Of a stretch of DNA of 64,000 nt, positions 36,511 through 44,934 are shown in pieces. Made by a program: the position numbers and the translations under genes. The DNA is taken from assembly GCA_965206615.1 (NCBI GenBank), contig CBDBKI010000005.1:1488001-1552000 (forward strand), written 5' to 3'. Below the pieces are notes generated by a model. It made no database searches. It had not been told where the DNA came from and saw only the letters and a program-made list of their open reading frames with translations. The stretch is from VXNE01 sp965206615. Its GTDB lineage: Bacteria > Pseudomonadota > Gammaproteobacteria > Pseudomonadales > Azotimanducaceae. Numbering within the stretch: the stretch's first letter is position 1; each line of letters begins with the position of its first letter.

Positions 36511-37325
36511 ACGGTCGCCGTCAGCGTGAAGATCAGCGGCAGCGCGTCGTGCTTGCCCGGCAGCCGCCAGAGCCCGTCGTCCCCGCGCACCATCCCGCGG
36601 AACTGCTCGAACATCGTCACGGTGTGTTCGTCAAAGGAGGTCAGACGCAGACCGGCGTCGAGCAGCGCGCCCAGGATCTCTGCAAGGCTGTGCTGCCACT
36701 CCCAGGTCGGGCTGGGGATCAGACCCTCCCCGGCGTACGAGGGCTCGTTGCCCGGGAACATTCTCCCCGCGGAATCGGGGAAGTACCCGTACCGTATGCG
36801 GAGGTCCTCGGGCGCTCGCACGGGCGTCGTCTCGTCGAAGACCTGGGAGAGGGGGTGGATGTCCAGCAGATAGAAGAGTCCACCCGGTTTCAGGTGGTGG
36901 GCGACCACGCTTGCCCACTTCGCCAGATCGGGCAGCCACGCCAGCACGCCCATGGCCGTGTAGACGACGTCGAATGTCTCGTCGAGCACGTCGGGGAGCG
37001 TCAGCACGTCTGAGCGGATGAAGCGCGCGCGCAGGCCGAGTTCGTCGTTCAGCTCGCTCGCGAGCGCGATGGCCTCGTCGGAGATATCGACACCGGTGGC
37101 ATCCGCGCCGAGCCGTGCCCAGGACAGGGTGTCCATCCCGAAGTGGCATTGCAGATGCAGGAGTGACCTGCCGCGCACGTCGCCAACCCCGCTGCGTTCG
37201 AGTTCGCTGAGGGTGATGCGCCCGTTCCGAAAGCCCTCGATGTCGTAGAAGTCGGACGCAGCGTGTACGGGCGTGCGCTCGTTCCAGTTCCGGCGGTTGG
37301 TTTCGAGGCGGGGATCGGCGGGCAT
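36507..37325 (-). CDS. Class I SAM-dependent methyltransferase
   Basis: 272 residues from the ATG at 37325. SAM-binding motif I is LLHLQCHFGMDTLSWARLGADATGVDISDEAI (about residues 50-80), with the acidic GVDIS end of beta-2, then FDVVYTAMGVLAWLPD and HLKPGGLFYLLDIHP. Resembles small-molecule methyltransferases of the UbiE/Tam type; the substrate is unknown. The stop is the TAG of a REP head. Confidence 0.88.
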   Translation of the reverse strand: MPADPRLETNRRNWNERTPVHAASDFYDIEGFRNGRITLSELERSGVGDVRGRSLLHLQCHFGMDTLSWARLGADATGVDISDEAIALASELNDELGLRARFIRSDVLTLPDVLDETFDVVYTAMGVLAWLPDLAKWASVVAHHLKPGGLFYLLDIHPLSQVFDETTPVRAPEDLRIRYGYFPDSAGRMFPGNEPSYAGEGLIPSPTWEWQHSLAEILGALLDAGLRLTSFDEHTVTMFEQFRGMVRGDDGLWRLPGKHDALPLIFTLTATV

Positions 37326-37551
37326 GCGGGCTCCGGCTGATGGGTGACGAGGGGAACGCCGTCCGTGACGCGGCGCGGTATCGTTACGGTCCCGGTGCGC
37401 GGCGTCAACCCGGTCTGGCGAATCGGGTGTGGGGCGACGCTGACAAGGTACAGCGGCGGGGTCGGACCGTCGCCGGACCCATCCGGATCGCGTCGGGCAT
37501 GCACGCGACGGTGCCGTCCGGTTCCAGTAACGTTGTCGGCGTACACTATTT

Positions 37552-37577
37552 GATATACATTTCGTTTCGAGTATATC
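37552..37577. promoter_or_regulatory. Palindromic operator upstream of the AbrB-type antitoxin
   Basis: A perfect inverted repeat GATATAC (37552-37558) and GTATATC (37571-37577) with a 12-base spacer, 15 bases before the GTG start. The region is strikingly AT-rich compared with its surroundings, so it probably overlaps the promoter and is bound by the antitoxin complex. Confidence 0.6.
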
Positions 37578-37592
37578 CATCGGGATGATGAG

Positions 37593-37826
37593 GTGCAGGT
37601 ATCACGGTGGGGCAACAGTCTGGCGGTGCGGATTCCGGCGTCCGTCGTCGCGGCGATGCGTCTGCGCGAAGGGGACGAGATCGAGATACGGGCGGCCGGC
37701 GGTCCGGCGTTCGAGTTGGCGAAACTGCCCACGGCGGAAGAAGTCCTGATCCGCGTTCGCAGCTATCGGGGACGCTTGCCGGCGGATTTCCGCTTCGTGC
37801 GCGAGGACGTGCATGAGCGAGGGTGA
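37593..37826 (+). CDS. vapB: AbrB/MazE-type antitoxin (VapB-like)
   Basis: 77 residues starting GTG. The swapped-hairpin DNA-binding motif is clear: RWGNSLAVRIPASVV and LREGDEIEIR. The tail (ELAKLPTAEEVLIRVRSYRGRLPADF) would bind the toxin. It overlaps the PIN toxin gene by 14 bases. Confidence 0.93.
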   Translation: MQVSRWGNSLAVRIPASVVAAMRLREGDEIEIRAAGGPAFELAKLPTAEEVLIRVRSYRGRLPADFRFVREDVHERG

Positions 37827-38250
37827 GCCGCAGCGCGAAGCCGGCGCGGAGCCGTTCCTCGACACCAACGTCCTGGTGTACCTGCTGTCGGACGACTCGG
37901 CGAGGGTCCGGGTAGCGGAGCGAGTGCTCAGCGCCGGCGGTGTGGTGAGCGTACAGGTGCTCAACGAGTTCGCATCGGTTGCCATGCGCAAGGCGGGCCT
38001 CGCCCCGCCGGAGGTTCGCGAACTGCTGTCGGCGGTTCGGCGTTTCTGTCGGGTCGTGCCCATGACGGTCGAGACCCATGACCTCGCTCTCGCGCTCTGC
38101 GATCGGTACGGCTACGCGACATACGAATCGGCGATCCTGGCTGCCGCCCTGTTGGCGGAGTGCCCCGTGGTCATGAGCGAGGACATGCAGGCGGACCAGA
38201 TCGTCATGGACGCGCTGGTCATTCGGAATCCGTTCCTTGCCGCAGCTTGA
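37813..38250 (+). CDS. vapC: PIN-domain toxin (VapC family)
   Basis: 145 residues. Acidic site: D in FLDTNVLVYLLSDD, E in VLNEFASVAMRK, and VMSEDMQADQ. The third position reads YATYESAILAAAL, with Glu where most relatives have Asp (YWDALI); activity is likely retained. Predicted RNase toxin neutralised by the upstream AbrB-type protein. Confidence 0.92.
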   Translation: MSEGEPQREAGAEPFLDTNVLVYLLSDDSARVRVAERVLSAGGVVSVQVLNEFASVAMRKAGLAPPEVRELLSAVRRFCRVVPMTVETHDLALALCDRYGYATYESAILAAALLAECPVVMSEDMQADQIVMDALVIRNPFLAAA

Positions 38251-38308
38251 GCCGGCGGCTGGCGCGGTCGCGCGGATGGAGCGCGTTCCAACGATCGAGG
38301 AGAATGAA

Positions 38309-39961
38309 ATGTCCCTGCACACACGAATGGCGCGTCTCGGCGCCCTCGCCCTGGCGGTCGTCGTCACGGCGCCCACGGTCTTCGGTCACGGCCGGGCCTG
38401 GTGGAACGTCGAGTACGACGAGCAGGTCATCGTGTTTCCGGACACGGAACGCCATGTCACCGTGGTCGCGGACCTGCACACCCACACCGTCTTCTCCGAC
38501 GGGCACGTGTGGCCGAACGTCCGCGTGGCCGAAGCGCTCCGCGACGGCCTCGATGCGGTCGCCATCACCGACCACCTCGAGTACCAGCCCCATCGCGCGT
38601 TCGTGCCGAATCCGGACCGCAACGCCGCGGTGGCCGAGGCGCGCATGGCCGCCGCCGGCGAGGACCTGCTGGTCATCGCGGGGTCGGAGATCACCCGGAA
38701 TCCGCCGGCGGGGCACATGAACGCCGTGTTCGTCGAGGACGCCAACGCGCTATGGCCCGTCGGCGACCGGTCCGGCGCGGAGCTGGCGCGCTTTCGGAGC
38801 GAGTGGCCGGCGCAGGACGCCGTCGCGGCGGCCAACGCCCAGGGCGGCTTCGTGTTCTGGAACCACCCCTGGGGTTCGCCGCGCACGCCGGATTACCGCA
38901 CGGAACTCACGGAACTGCACGAAACGCTGATCGACCGCGGCCAACTGCACGGCATCGAGATCGTGAACGGCACCCGCTACAACGAGGAGGCGCACCGCAT
39001 CGCCCTCGAGCACGGCCTGGCATTCATCGGGACATCGGACATTCACAACCTCATCGACTGGACCTACGACCTGCGCCGGGGCGGACACCGGCCGGTGACG
39101 CTGGCGCTCGCGGACGAGCGGTCGGCGGAGGGGCTCAGGGAAGCCCTGTTCGCACGGCGCACGGTGATCTGGTTCGAGGAACTGCTCATAGGCCGTCCGG
39201 AACACGTCGGCGAACTGCTCGATGCGGTCCTCACACTCGGCGCAGTCGTGCGCGACACCGGTGCGGAGATCGTGCGCGCGACGCTGCAGAACGCCTCGAG
39301 TGCGGTCCTGCGCCTGCGCCATCTCTCGACCGCCGCGCAGTCGTTCCACGGCGCCGCAGACCTCGTGAACGTCGCACCGCGCGGCCGGACGGAACTGGTC
39401 CTGAAGCCGGCCGAGCCGAACGACGAGGTCGTCCTGGAGTTCGAGGTACTGAACGCCCTCACGTCGCCGAACACGCATCCGCGGGTCGTGCTGCGGGCAC
39501 CGGTCGAGGCGCCGCCGGGTCCGATGTCCTTTCGGCACGAAGGCTCGCCGGCGTTCACGATCGAGTTTCCCGTCGGCACGCGCGAGGTCGCACCGGACGG
39601 CCCGAACCAGGTCTTCGCCGCATCGACGCCGGATGGCGTCACGTTCCAGGCGTCCGTCACGGACTTCCCGGCCGGCATCCTGCTGCCGATCGAGAAGGCC
39701 GCGGAGTACTTCGTCCAGCTCACCACCGCCGCCGGCGTCGGCTCGGACTTCGCGGTGACCCGCAACGAGGAGATCACGCTCTCGGACGGCTCGCCGGCGT
39801 ACCGGTCCGAAGTCACCTGGCTCTATCTTCCCGCGGCCGTGAGCCTCGAGACGCAGATCGTATCCTCGTACAGGGGCGGCCGGCTGGTCTCCATCACGGC
39901 GCACCCGAGGCAGAGCATGGAGCACATCTCGAAGCTCGTGGAGAGCCTGCGGTTCCCGTAG
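38309..39961 (+). CDS. PHP-domain phosphoesterase-like protein, exported
   Basis: 550 residues from the ATG at 38309, preceded by GAGGAG. A signal peptide (LGALALAVVVTAPTVFGHG) is followed by a PHP domain: VADLHTHTVFSDG (metal-binding HTH), AITDHLEY, IAGSEIT, GFVFWNHPWG and GTSDIHN. The C-terminal 280 residues are beta-rich and unrecognised. PHP domains hydrolyse phosphoesters, but exported versions are poorly characterised. Its stop is the TAG of a REP head. Confidence 0.82.
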   Translation: MSLHTRMARLGALALAVVVTAPTVFGHGRAWWNVEYDEQVIVFPDTERHVTVVADLHTHTVFSDGHVWPNVRVAEALRDGLDAVAITDHLEYQPHRAFVPNPDRNAAVAEARMAAAGEDLLVIAGSEITRNPPAGHMNAVFVEDANALWPVGDRSGAELARFRSEWPAQDAVAAANAQGGFVFWNHPWGSPRTPDYRTELTELHETLIDRGQLHGIEIVNGTRYNEEAHRIALEHGLAFIGTSDIHNLIDWTYDLRRGGHRPVTLALADERSAEGLREALFARRTVIWFEELLIGRPEHVGELLDAVLTLGAVVRDTGAEIVRATLQNASSAVLRLRHLSTAAQSFHGAADLVNVAPRGRTELVLKPAEPNDEVVLEFEVLNALTSPNTHPRVVLRAPVEAPPGPMSFRHEGSPAFTIEFPVGTREVAPDGPNQVFAASTPDGVTFQASVTDFPAGILLPIEKAAEYFVQLTTAAGVGSDFAVTRNEEITLSDGSPAYRSEVTWLYLPAAVSLETQIVSSYRGGRLVSITAHPRQSMEHISKLVESLRFP

Positions 39962-40096
39962 GGGCCGCCCTTGTGGCGGCCCGTGCCCAAGTCGTGCAAG
40001 ACATCGATACGGGCGACCGTAGGGGCCGCCCTTGTGGCGGCCCGTGCCCAAGTCGTGCAAGACATCGATACGGGCGACGACGAGCGTCGCCCCTAC
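39958..40096. repeat. Tandem 61-base REP-plus-linker duplication and an inverted REP
   Basis: Two plus-strand units (39958-39985 and 40019-40046; stem GGGCCGCC, loop CTTGT, stem GGCGGCCC) with identical linkers form two head-to-tail copies of period 61, differing only at the last base. A minus-strand unit (40070-40096, loop CTCGT) closes the cluster. The first head ends the PHP gene. Confidence 0.9.
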
Positions 40097-40112
40097 ACAA
40101 CGTCGCACACCC

Positions 40113-40204
40113 GTTCCAAATACCCGGTCAAAACGGTTGCATATGACCGGTTGAAAGAGTTACAAATACCGGGTCGTTTGAGTTGCATATGCTTGGTTGA
40201 TTGG
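40113..40204. repeat. Four tandem 23-bp iterons abutting the ATPase start
   Basis: Units start at 40113, 40136, 40159 and 40182, exactly 23 apart, with no spacer. Consensus GTTNCAWATRCC then SGGTYRWWWGA. Units 1 and 3 carry CAAATACC; units 2 and 4 carry GCATATG, giving a higher-order 46-bp period. They end one base before the ATG at 40206. The regular spacing of about two helical turns suggests cooperative protein binding on one DNA face, most simply an operator for the downstream gene. Confidence 0.8.
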
Positions 40205-40205
40205 G

Positions 40206-41459
40206 ATGACACGGTACTTCCCGAGGATTGCCGACGCGGAACTCGCCAACCGGCTCGCTGCCGCCGGAGCCGTGCTGATCGAGGGACCTCGAGCCTGCGG
40301 CAAGACGGAGACCGCCCGCCGGCAGGCCGCCAGCGAGGTTCTACTCGACATAGACGAAAACGCACGCCGCGCCATGGACATCGATCCTGGCCTCGTGCTC
40401 GCGGGCGACGCGCCACGCCTCATAGACGAGTGGCAGGTCGATCCGCGCATCTGGAATCACGTTCGTCGTGCGGTCGACGCGCGCGAGAACCGCGGTCAGT
40501 TCATCCTGACGGGTTCCTCCGTACCGGAGGACGACATCGCGCGCCACACCGGGGCGGGGCGCATCTCACGCTTGCGGTTGCGCACCATGACTTGTCGGGA
40601 GATGGGAGTCTCGACGGGCGAGGTTTCGCTCGGAGACCTGTTGCAGGGACGGTTCGACCGCTGCGCGCGGTCGGAGTTGCGCGTGGAAGACCTCGCGGCG
40701 CACATCTGCCGAGGGGGATGGCCGAGCGATCGGGAGCTGTCCACGAGCGCGTGCCTGACCGCCCGGGTCGACTATCTGGAAGAAATACGCCGGGTCGACG
40801 TATACCGTGTCGACGGCGTTGCCCGGGATCCGGAGAACGTCGGCCGGCTGTTGCGTTCGCTGGCGCGCAATGTCGCGACGACCGTCAGCGCGAGGACGCT
40901 GGCCGCGGACGTTGGCGGGGCCGAGGCCCCCCTCGATCCGGACACGGTTCGAAGCTACCTGCGCGCGCTCGCCAGGCTGATGCTGATCGAGGAGCAACCG
41001 GCCTGGTCCCCACGCCTGCGTTCGCGTTCGCGCTTGCGCAGTGCCCCGAAGAGGCACTTCGTCGATCCTTCGCTGGCGGTCGCGGCGCTGGGGGCGAGCC
41101 CGAAGCGGCTGCTGGGCGAGTTGGACTTCCTTGGCTTCCTGTTCGAGTCGATGGTGTACCGGGATCTCTCGGTCTACGCGCGGGCGTGGGATGCGCAGGT
41201 GTACCACTACCGGGACAACACCGGCCTGGAAGTCGACCTGGTGGTGCAGGCGCGTGGCGGCGACTGGTGCGCCTTCGAAGTGAAGCTCGGGGGAGGGCGG
41301 GTCGATGCCGCGGCGAAGGCACTGCTGCGATTCCGGAACCGCCTGGACCTCACCGCGGTGGGCGAGCCCGGGACGCTTGCCGTCATCACGGGTTCCGGGT
41401 ACGGCTACCGGCGCGAGGACGGCGTTTGCGTGATCCCCCTGGAGGCGCTCGGCCCCTGA
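40206..41459 (+). CDS. AAA_14/DUF4143 ATPase
   Basis: 417 residues (a TTG at 40197 is an alternative start). N-terminal AAA domain with Walker A LIEGPRACGKTETARRQA, a Walker-B-like acid in APRLIDEWQVDP and the GQFILTGSS sensor. The C-terminal DUF4143 domain (about 200-417) includes DNTGLEVDLVVQ and WCAFEVKLGGG, a PD-(D/E)xK-like EVDLV...EVK arrangement seen in this family. Function is unclear: DNA-related nuclease-ATPases or regulators have been proposed. Four 23-bp iterons lie directly upstream, implying tight regulation. Confidence 0.88.
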   Translation: MTRYFPRIADAELANRLAAAGAVLIEGPRACGKTETARRQAASEVLLDIDENARRAMDIDPGLVLAGDAPRLIDEWQVDPRIWNHVRRAVDARENRGQFILTGSSVPEDDIARHTGAGRISRLRLRTMTCREMGVSTGEVSLGDLLQGRFDRCARSELRVEDLAAHICRGGWPSDRELSTSACLTARVDYLEEIRRVDVYRVDGVARDPENVGRLLRSLARNVATTVSARTLAADVGGAEAPLDPDTVRSYLRALARLMLIEEQPAWSPRLRSRSRLRSAPKRHFVDPSLAVAALGASPKRLLGELDFLGFLFESMVYRDLSVYARAWDAQVYHYRDNTGLEVDLVVQARGGDWCAFEVKLGGGRVDAAAKALLRFRNRLDLTAVGEPGTLAVITGSGYGYRREDGVCVIPLEALGP

Positions 41460-41748
41460 AGCGGGCGCCGGGCCGGCCGCCGTGCCCGCGCGAACTTCCC
41501 CCTGGCACCCCGTTGCGATAGGAAGAGACTACCGGCGGTCGGGTGTCGCTGCTCGTCGGGCCTGCGCTTCCAGAACTCCGGCTACTGCGACCCGCGCATC
41601 AGCACGAACCAGCCGCCGGACCTTCGGCGTTCGCGTGCGGTTCCGAGGTAGTCGAAGCGCCCGTCCCGCCCCGACCTCTCCCGTGTCTCTTGCAGACGCG
41701 GGAGAAGGTCGGTTGAATGCGATGCCTCACCACGTTGAGGCCGCGTCG

Positions 41749-43284
41749 ATGAAACTTCGCTCGCTTTCCACCTGTGCGTTGGGCTGCGCCTTCCTGGCCG
41801 GCGTCGCGTCGCCGGCGGCCACCGCACAGAACATCGTCCTGATCCTGTCGGATGACCAGAGCTGGACGGGCACCTCCGTGCAGATGGACGCCCGGGTGGC
41901 GAACTCCATGAGCGACCTGTACCGGACGCCCAGCCTCGAACGCCTGGCGGCGGAGGGCATGACCTTCTCGAACGCCTACTCCCCGGCGCCGAACTGCTCG
42001 CCGACGCGGATGAGCATCCAGACCGGCAAGACGCCGGCGCGCCTGGGCGCCACGGACATCATCGACGTCGTGCCCGACGAGGAGGGTCGCGCCGGCATCC
42101 AGTTCTTCTACGACGCGATGTACGTCAACAAACCCATGAACGTCCCACTGCCGATCCGCGAGCTGCCGGACGAGGAAGTCACGATCGCGGAGTTCCTGAA
42201 GTCGCACAATCCGAACTACGCGACGGGCCACTTCGGCAAGTGGCACATGGGCGGGGAGTCGCCGGAGCGGCACGGTTACGACGCGCACAGCGGGCCGACG
42301 ACCAACGCACCCGGCGACCAGGGTGCGCCCGACCCGAAGCGTAGCGGCGAGGTCACCGACGAGGCGCTGCGCTTCATTGCGGAGCAGGCCGAGGCGGGGC
42401 GGCCGTTCTTCGTGCAGGTGTCCTACTACGCCGTGCACACGCCGGTCCTCGCAAAGGACGACACCGTCCAGGCGTTCAACGATCTCATCACGCCGGAACC
42501 GCCGCTCGGGGGCCCGTTCGGACGCTTCGTCAACCTGCGGCACACGAGCACGGTGTACGCGGCCATGACCACGGAACTCGACGACGGCGTCGGACGCATT
42601 CTCGACACCCTCGACGAAAACGGCCTCGCGGACTCCACGTACGTTATCTACACCTCGGACAACGGCGGCGAGTCCGATGTCCCCGTCACCAACAACGTGC
42701 CGCTTGCCTGGGGCAAGACGCACGTCTGGGAGGGCGGCATCCGCGTGCCTCTGCTTGTCCGCGGCCCGGGCATCGCGGGCGGCTCGCGCAGCAACCTCCC
42801 CGCCATCGGCTACGACTTCTTCGCCACCATCGCCGACTGGGTGGGGGCATCGGGACCCCTGCCCGAGCACCAGGACGGCGGCAGCCTGCACGGCGTGCTC
42901 ACCAACGGCGGAGTGGGCGAAGTGCAACGCGGCACGGAGCCCCTCGTCTGGTTCTATGGCGCCTATCGCAACATGAAGCACGTCGCGCCGCAGACCGCGA
43001 TCCGCCGCGACAACCACAAGCTGATCTGGGAACTCGACTCCGGGCGCACGTACCTGTACGACCTCGACCTCGATCTCTCCGAGACGACCGACCTGTCGCG
43101 CTTCCGCCCAGAGGTCGCGGCATCGCTGCACGAGGAATTGAAGGCGTATCTCGCGGCGGTGGGCACGCCCATGCCGACCCACAACCCGGACTACGACCCG
43201 GCTGCGGACCGGGCGCTGGTGTCCCCGGTGCGTCCGCCGCCCACGCCGGGTACGCCGCCGGGACGCCTCGCGCCGAGCGAGTGA
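41749..43284 (+). CDS. Exported arylsulfatase-like sulfatase
   Basis: 511 residues from the ATG at 41749 with TTGAGG upstream. Signal peptide (STCALGCAFLAGVASPAATAQ), then NIVLILSDDQSWTG (metal ligands) and formylglycine site C83-S-P-T-R87, followed by FGKWHMGG, YYAVHTPV and TSDNGGESD. Being exported and of CSPTR type it would be matured before or during export by a formylglycine-generating enzyme, not found here. Likely cleaves sulfate esters of polysaccharides or sterols. The 290 bases before it hold no gene. Confidence 0.93.
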   Translation: MKLRSLSTCALGCAFLAGVASPAATAQNIVLILSDDQSWTGTSVQMDARVANSMSDLYRTPSLERLAAEGMTFSNAYSPAPNCSPTRMSIQTGKTPARLGATDIIDVVPDEEGRAGIQFFYDAMYVNKPMNVPLPIRELPDEEVTIAEFLKSHNPNYATGHFGKWHMGGESPERHGYDAHSGPTTNAPGDQGAPDPKRSGEVTDEALRFIAEQAEAGRPFFVQVSYYAVHTPVLAKDDTVQAFNDLITPEPPLGGPFGRFVNLRHTSTVYAAMTTELDDGVGRILDTLDENGLADSTYVIYTSDNGGESDVPVTNNVPLAWGKTHVWEGGIRVPLLVRGPGIAGGSRSNLPAIGYDFFATIADWVGASGPLPEHQDGGSLHGVLTNGGVGEVQRGTEPLVWFYGAYRNMKHVAPQTAIRRDNHKLIWELDSGRTYLYDLDLDLSETTDLSRFRPEVAASLHEELKAYLAAVGTPMPTHNPDYDPAADRALVSPVRPPPTPGTPPGRLAPSE

Positions 43285-43299
43285 GGCTCGAACGCTGAT

Positions 43300-43498
43300 G
43301 TAGGGGACGGGCTTGTCCCGTCCCGTTTGCAGGGATGTGCGTGGCCGAAGGACGGGCGACCACAAGGGTCGCCCCTACAAGATCCCGTCTCGAATTCACG
43401 CTCGGCGTTGGGTCCGGCTTGTAGGGGACGGGCTTGTCCCGTCCCGCGGTCGGGGCTTGCACGATCTTGACACGGGCGACCACGAGGGTCGCCCGACA
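43300..43498. repeat. Two consecutive REP pairs (BIME-like)
   Basis: Units at 43300-43326 (plus, GGGACGGG class), 43352-43378 (minus), 43421-43446 (plus, GGGACGGG class) and 43472-43498 (minus, head decayed to GTCG). The minus units have GGGCGACC/GGTCGCCC-type stems. They fill the gap between two convergent genes. Confidence 0.85.
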
Positions 43499-43516
43499 GG
43501 GGCTGCAAGGACAGGC

Positions 43517-44206
43517 TCAGACGAACGTGGCCAGCTCCTCCAGCGTGTAGCGCTCCAGCACGGGCACTGTCGCGTCGGGTGCCGGGTAGCCGGCCACCAG
43601 GAGCAGGTACGGGCGCTCGTGACGCGGCCGGTCGAGCAGTGCGTTCAGGAAACGCATGGGGCTCGGACGGGTGTGGGTGAGGGTTGCGAGGCTGGCGTTG
43701 TGCAGCGCGGCGATCATGATCCCCGTGGCGATCCCCACGGACTCTGACGTGTAGTAGTTCTTCACCCGGGCCGGTCCTTCTCCCTCGCCGCCGTCGACGA
43801 GCGTGAAACGCTTGAGGAACACGGCGATCAGCACGGGCGCGGTCGTGAGGAAAGGCTTGTTGGCGTCGGTTCCGAGCGGCGCCAGCGCTTCGAGCCATTC
43901 CCTGGACGCGCGCCGACCGTAGAACTCGCGTTCCTCCCGCTCGGCCGCCGCGCGGATCTCAGCCTTTTTCGCGGAGTCCGTCACCACCACGAAGTGCCAC
44001 GGTTGCCGGTGTGCCCCGCTCGGGGCACTGCCCGCGGTGCGTACGGCGTATTCGATGATGTCCGCGGGCACCTCCCGGTCGGAGAAGTCCCGCACCGTGC
44101 GCCGGCGGCGCATGAGGTCGTAGAAAAGCCGTGCCCGATCGCGCATCTCGGCCACGGGGCGCTCCTCGAAGTCGAGGGGCAGGAATGCAGCGGCGGCCTC
44201 GTCCAT
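43517..44206 (-). CDS. Iodotyrosine deiodinase-like flavoprotein
   Basis: 229 residues from the ATG at 44206 (GAAGG upstream). A nitroreductase-fold FMN enzyme: RRRTVRDFSDREVP (phosphate-binding Arg), SAPSGAHRQPWHFVVV (58-73), and the C-terminal HERPYLLLVAGYPAPDATVP. The residues that clamp the iodotyrosine zwitterion in IYD (human Glu157, Tyr161, Lys182) are matched with identical spacing by E92, Y96 and K117. That separates it from generic nitroreductases. Reductive dehalogenation of a halotyrosine is the best prediction. Co-directional with the BrnA-like gene eight bases upstream. Confidence 0.82.
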   Translation of the reverse strand: MDEAAAAFLPLDFEERPVAEMRDRARLFYDLMRRRRTVRDFSDREVPADIIEYAVRTAGSAPSGAHRQPWHFVVVTDSAKKAEIRAAAEREEREFYGRRASREWLEALAPLGTDANKPFLTTAPVLIAVFLKRFTLVDGGEGEGPARVKNYYTSESVGIATGIMIAALHNASLATLTHTRPSPMRFLNALLDRPRHERPYLLLVAGYPAPDATVPVLERYTLEELATFV

Positions 44207-44214
44207 GGACACCT

Positions 44215-44400
44215 TCAGGCTCTCTTCGGAGCCTGCGGCGGGTGATGACGAACCACCCGATTGACGCCGCGCTGCGCGTCGGACCAATCGAGAATCTCGG
44301 GAATGTCGCTCGTGTCGATCCGGTCTTCCGGGAGAGCGGCGAGTGCCTGGATCTCGGCGGCCTGTCGATCAGTCGGGGTCTTGGAAGCTCCCTTTTTCAA
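44215..44400 (-). CDS. Small BrnA-like protein, C-terminally divergent
   Basis: 61 residues from a TTG at 44400, with the strong site AAAGGAG nine bases before it. AALPEDRIDTSDIPEILDWSDAQRG resembles the N-terminus of BrnA-type antitoxin-like proteins, but the ribbon-helix-helix C-terminus is replaced by NRVVRHHPPQAPKRA. No BrnT toxin is adjacent. It may be a decayed antitoxin or a leader peptide for the deiodinase gene eight bases downstream. Confidence 0.55.
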   Translation of the reverse strand: MKKGASKTPTDRQAAEIQALAALPEDRIDTSDIPEILDWSDAQRGVNRVVRHHPPQAPKRA

Positions 44401-44529
44401 TAGCTCTCCTTTCGTGTGCCGTTGCGTCGTCGGGATGCTACTCCAGACAGCCTGAGCCTGGGGTAGTGGTTGACGTCCATGCCGGGTCTCCGGGGTTCGT
44501 CGGGCGATGAGTGAGGCTGCGTGCGGCTG

Positions 44530-44934
44530 TCAGCAGTTCTGCGAACCGGCACTGCCGATGTAGGCGACGAGGCGCCAGATGTCGTCGTCGCCCTCGGGAA
44601 GCTGCCCCCCGAACGCGAGCATGGGGGTCTCCGGCACGCCCTCGGAAATGACCCGGAACAAGTCCGCGTCGCGTCCCCCGTGCAGCCAGGCGCAGTCGAA
44701 GAGGTAGGGAGCGTCGCGGGGCCCGGGCGACAGGCCGTGGCAGTAGCCGGCGCATACGCCGGTGAAGAGTTGCCGGCCTCGGGTCAGTGCCGCGGGGTCC
44801 GCGCGGAACGCGTCGGCGGGGCTCGGCGGCGCGCCGGGTGTGCAGGCCGCCAGCGTGCAGAGCGTCGCCAACCCCAGCCCGAGGCGCGTGCCGACGGGAC
44901 CGATGCGGCCGAGCGCCCGCGTCGGCAGGCTCAC
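44530..44934 (-). CDS. Lipoprotein c-type cytochrome with CX3CH heme motif
   Basis: 134 residues. Lipobox TLAAC (C31) indicates membrane anchoring in the periplasm. The heme site is C61-A-G-Y-C65-H66, i.e. three residues between the cysteines instead of two; a likely axial Met is M105 in PETPMLAFGG. Its ATG overlaps the stop of the PQQ dehydrogenase gene by four bases, so it is presumably that enzyme's electron acceptor. Whether heme is attached at CX3CH needs testing, though non-canonical spacings are known. Confidence 0.8.
   Translation of the reverse strand: MSLPTRALGRIGPVGTRLGLGLATLCTLAACTPGAPPSPADAFRADPAALTRGRQLFTGVCAGYCHGLSPGPRDAPYLFDCAWLHGGRDADLFRVISEGVPETPMLAFGGQLPEGDDDIWRLVAYIGSAGSQNC

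Noticed and set aside
40113..40204. CRISPR-like array
   Set aside because: Four 23-bp repeats are contiguous with no unique spacers and no cas genes nearby.
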